From: Melioribacteraceae bacterium
GTDB taxonomy: Bacteria > Bacteroidota > Ignavibacteria > Ignavibacteriales > Melioribacteraceae
Reading direction: 5' to 3'
Assembly: GCA_026987055.1 (NCBI GenBank)
Contig: JALSNL010000414.1
Coordinates: forward strand, 1 to 7,422
DNA: 7,422 nt
The notes below the pieces were generated by a model. It ran no database searches and was not told the DNA's origin. It worked only from the letters and a program-made list of their open reading frames with translations. The stretch's first letter is position 1; each line of letters starts with the position of its first letter. Positions 6,286-7,422 of this stretch are shown here, one piece after another. The position numbers and the translations under genes were made by a program.

Positions 6286-6822
6286 TTAATTCGTCTTTAT
6301 TTTCTTTAGCTTTACTTTAAGCTTGGATTTTTTCAAAGCTTCTTTAGCAATTTTAATGCTTATTTGACCGGTAATATTATTAAGTTCCGCAACTTCAAGT
6401 TTATCAATAAACTCTATAGTTGAATCAAATTTTTTTAATATAAGCCCTTTACCAAATTTTTCTATACTTTTATAAACTACTGCTGTTGCAGATTGTCCAT
6501 ACTTATTAATTAGTCCCCATTTATTACCAATTCTAACCTTGGAAATACTAAATAATCCATAATAGGGATAAATCTCATCATATTTCTCATCATTTATGGG
6601 ATTACCTTTAAAATCGTACAAACTCCACGAACCTTTTTCCCTTGCGGCAATTAATCCGAATCCTGAAGGAAGTGTAAAAACTTCTAAATAATTCGGAGGT
6701 AAAATTTCAATACCTTCCAAATCATTCATTCCCCACAAATTGTTTTCTTTCAATCTAACAGACTTAGGTAAAACACCAATATATTGGTATTTTTGCTTAA
6801 GACTATTGGTTTTATTTTTCAT
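6286..6822 (-). CDS. Small WG-repeat-like protein of unknown function
   Basis: A 178-residue protein with about three degenerate WG (KWG) repeats: NLWGMNDLEG (28-37), GSWSLYDFKGNPIND (64-78, with W-S replacing W-G) and NKWGLINKYGQ (100-110). The first two repeats are followed by the usual Y-x-E/D-[VI] segments (YLEVF, YDEIY), and the third by the looser YKSIEKF. This pattern of repeated beta-hairpin units is typical of the WG family, whose molecular role is mostly unknown; larger members have ten or more repeats. There is no signal peptide or membrane segment, so it is probably cytoplasmic, which is notable because many WG proteins are exported. The last 18 residues are strongly basic (KKSKLKVKLKKIK), which could bind nucleic acid or an acidic partner. 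The ribosome site is weak (GCGGAA just before ATG). It has its own terminator and probable promoter, so it appears monocistronic; no functional tie to its neighbours is visible. Confidence 0.8.
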   Translation of the reverse strand: MKNKTNSLKQKYQYIGVLPKSVRLKENNLWGMNDLEGIEILPPNYLEVFTLPSGFGLIAAREKGSWSLYDFKGNPINDEKYDEIYPYYGLFSISKVRIGNKWGLINKYGQSATAVVYKSIEKFGKGLILKKFDSTIEFIDKLEVAELNNITGQISIKIAKEALKKSKLKVKLKKIKTN

Positions 6823-6847
6823 GTTCCGCTCTACAATATTTGCCTAA

Positions 6848-6878
6848 AATATATATGGAAACTTAACATTTTTGTTAA
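6848..6878 (-). promoter_or_regulatory. Candidate promoter of the WG-repeat gene, overlapping a small dyad
   Basis: On the minus strand TTAACA (6873-6878) is followed by TATATA at 17 bp (6850-6855) or TATATT at 19 bp (6848-6853), leaving an untranslated leader of roughly 20 nt. The -35 hexamer is one arm of a TTAACA-TTTT-TGTTAA dyad (6863-6878), which could be an operator. AT richness makes both calls weak. Confidence 0.35.
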
Positions 6879-7050
6879 AACTAAATGTGAGATGAGGCAC
6901 AGATAATTATAAACTTTTTGTTATTGAAAAATAAATTAACAAAATCATTTTGATTAATCCATTTGTTTTTTGATAAAATCAACAGCTTAAATCAATGCAA
7001 TTTTTCCTTATTTAATTTGTAGATTAAATTAGAAAAAGATTCAAAAAAAA

Positions 7051-7160
7051 TGTTACGTCGAAAATATTTCTTGTTGGAGATGTTTAGTTTTTTTATGTTA
7101 GGAGATATTGCCGTTCTTTTAATTTTGAGATGCCTCGCGAGAAACATGCTCGACATGACA
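7051..7160. repeat. Decayed ~110-bp inverted repeat, Bacteroidota/Chlorobi-type intergenic element
   Basis: The ends TGTTACGTCGA (7051-7061) and TCGACATGACA (7150-7160) are inverted copies with two mismatches. Inside, GGAGATG (7077-7083) and GAGATGCCTCGCGAG (7127-7141) continue the relationship more loosely. The right arm (GAGATG..CTCG..GCTCGACATGACA) looks like a mutated form of a GAGATnnCTCGAC...GTCGAnATGACA repeat that I recall being widespread between genes in Bacteroidota and relatives. No transposase is present. The match to a known repeat family is from memory and needs a genome search. Confidence 0.5.
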
Positions 7161-7268
7161 ATTTTAAGGAACTGCTGCAACATGACATTCCACTGGTAGC
7201 GATGTACACAGCTCGCTATGCTTTTTAAATTTTTTGTTATTAAACATTTTAGTAAATTAATAAAATAT

Positions 7269-7292
7269 TGTTGAGGAGTGGTCTCGACAACA
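7269..7292 (-). terminator. Weak candidate terminator of the cimA-like gene
   Basis: On the minus strand, 12 bp past the stop codon, TGTTG pairs with CAACA and GAG with CTC, with a 2x2 internal mismatch and a 4-nt loop. This is followed by ATATTTTATTAATTT. The position is right, but the stem is interrupted and the U run is broken, so termination may be inefficient. Confidence 0.3.
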
Positions 7293-7304
7293 GTAGAATC
7301 GAAT

Positions 7305-7422
7305 CTAGTCTTTTTGAACCAATTGAAGACTCAATTCTTTATAGAGCTTGTAATTCATTGCATCCGATAAAGCCATGAGACTAGCAATAATAATATTTTC
7401 GGAAACTCCTACAGTTGACCAA
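7305..7422 (-). CDS. cimA: Citramalate synthase-like protein, C-terminal fragment (runs off the right edge)
   Basis: Only the last 38 codons and a TAG stop are present; the rest lies beyond the right edge. The visible peptide starts WSTVGVSENII and continues IASLMALSDAMNYKLYKEL. The W-x-T-V-G-V-S-x-N-I-I-x-A-S-x-x-A-L-x-D-x-x-x-Y pattern is the end of the LeuA-type allosteric domain as found in citramalate synthases and related LeuA-like enzymes. Citramalate synthase condenses pyruvate and acetyl-CoA to (R)-citramalate, the first step of a threonine-independent route to isoleucine, and this domain mediates feedback inhibition. Where family members usually have EASWQALVDS, here it is IASLMALSDA, a modest divergence. 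The catalytic domain is not in view, so a 2-isopropylmalate or homocitrate synthase assignment cannot be excluded. Confidence 0.7.
   Translation of the reverse strand, partial: WSTVGVSENIIIASLMALSDAMNYKLYKELSLQLVQKD

Larger units (their letters stand above)
6879..7304. other. Gene-free region between the WG-repeat gene and the cimA-like gene
   Basis: No supported gene is visible. A 63-codon minus-strand frame (6992-7183) has no ribosome site, no recognisable family and lies on the inverted repeat at 7051-7160, so it is not called. The region holds that repeat, two direct CATGACA copies (7154-7160 and 7181-7187), a hairpin TAGCGA..TCGCTA (7197-7218) followed by T runs on the plus strand, and a possible terminator of the cimA-like gene (7269-7292). 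Confidence 0.6.

Noticed and set aside
6970..6982. FNR-like TTGAT-AAA-ATCAA dyad
   Set aside because: Both half-sites are perfect but the spacer is 3 rather than 4 bp. It lies about 150 bp from the nearest start codon (WG gene), too far upstream for a normal activation site at the predicted promoter.
6992..7183. 63-codon minus-strand open frame
   Set aside because: It lacks a ribosome site and any recognisable motif, and half of it is the decayed inverted repeat at 7051-7160, so it looks like an accidental frame.
7197..7218. TAGCGA..TCGCTA hairpin followed by T runs on the plus strand
   Set aside because: It resembles a plus-strand terminator, but the stem is only 6 bp with a 10-nt loop and no plus-strand gene precedes it.
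1..7422. CRISPR array, tRNA, rRNA or intact insertion sequence
   Set aside because: No regularly spaced direct repeats, tRNA-like cloverleaf signatures, rRNA segments or transposase motifs were seen on either strand.

Overview
The window is AT-rich (about one-third G+C by eye) and its five recognisable genes all lie on the minus strand. Read in that direction they are the C-terminal end of a citramalate-synthase-like gene, a small WG-repeat protein, a Crp/Fnr-family regulator, a full-length pyruvate:ferredoxin (flavodoxin) oxidoreductase (nifJ/por type) and a dihydroorotate-dehydrogenase-like flavoprotein. The one-piece 1190-residue PFOR followed by a DHOD-like gene, the strong A/T bias and the type of intergenic repeat suggest an anaerobic or facultative member of the Bacteroidota/Chlorobi/Ignavibacteria assemblage. 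That placement is an inference from gene content; no rRNA or other marker gene is present.

Layout from left to right: a plus-strand gene appears to end off the left edge, with its terminator at 37-70. Positions 71-364 carry no gene but hold a perfect 18-bp palindrome and a decayed, roughly 75-bp inverted repeat. A minus-strand terminator (365-392) closes a two-gene unit, nifJ (1485-5057) then the DHOD-like gene (426-1424). These two are separated by 60 bp that consist largely of two abutting perfect palindromes. A 290-bp leader before nifJ holds a possible sigma70-like promoter with an FNR-like half-conserved site centred near -42. The Crp/Fnr gene (5424-6107) and the WG-repeat gene (6286-6822) each have their own terminator (5348-5378 and 6242-6270), so they look like separate transcripts. 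Positions 6823-7304 hold a possible promoter for the WG gene and a decayed inverted repeat of about 110 bp. The cimA-like C-terminus runs off the right edge (7305-7422).

Functionally the window centres on pyruvate and acetyl-CoA. PFOR interconverts pyruvate and acetyl-CoA with low-potential electrons, and citramalate synthase would condense the same two metabolites. The Crp/Fnr regulator beside nifJ is a natural candidate to control it. The DHOD-like protein keeps FMN-site features but lacks the catalytic cysteine motif of class 1A DHODs, so a role as an electron-handling partner of PFOR is more plausible than pyrimidine synthesis. I found no clearly new multi-gene system. The points most worth following are the PFOR/DHOD-like pairing, the palindromic junction between them, and the possible local regulatory circuit.
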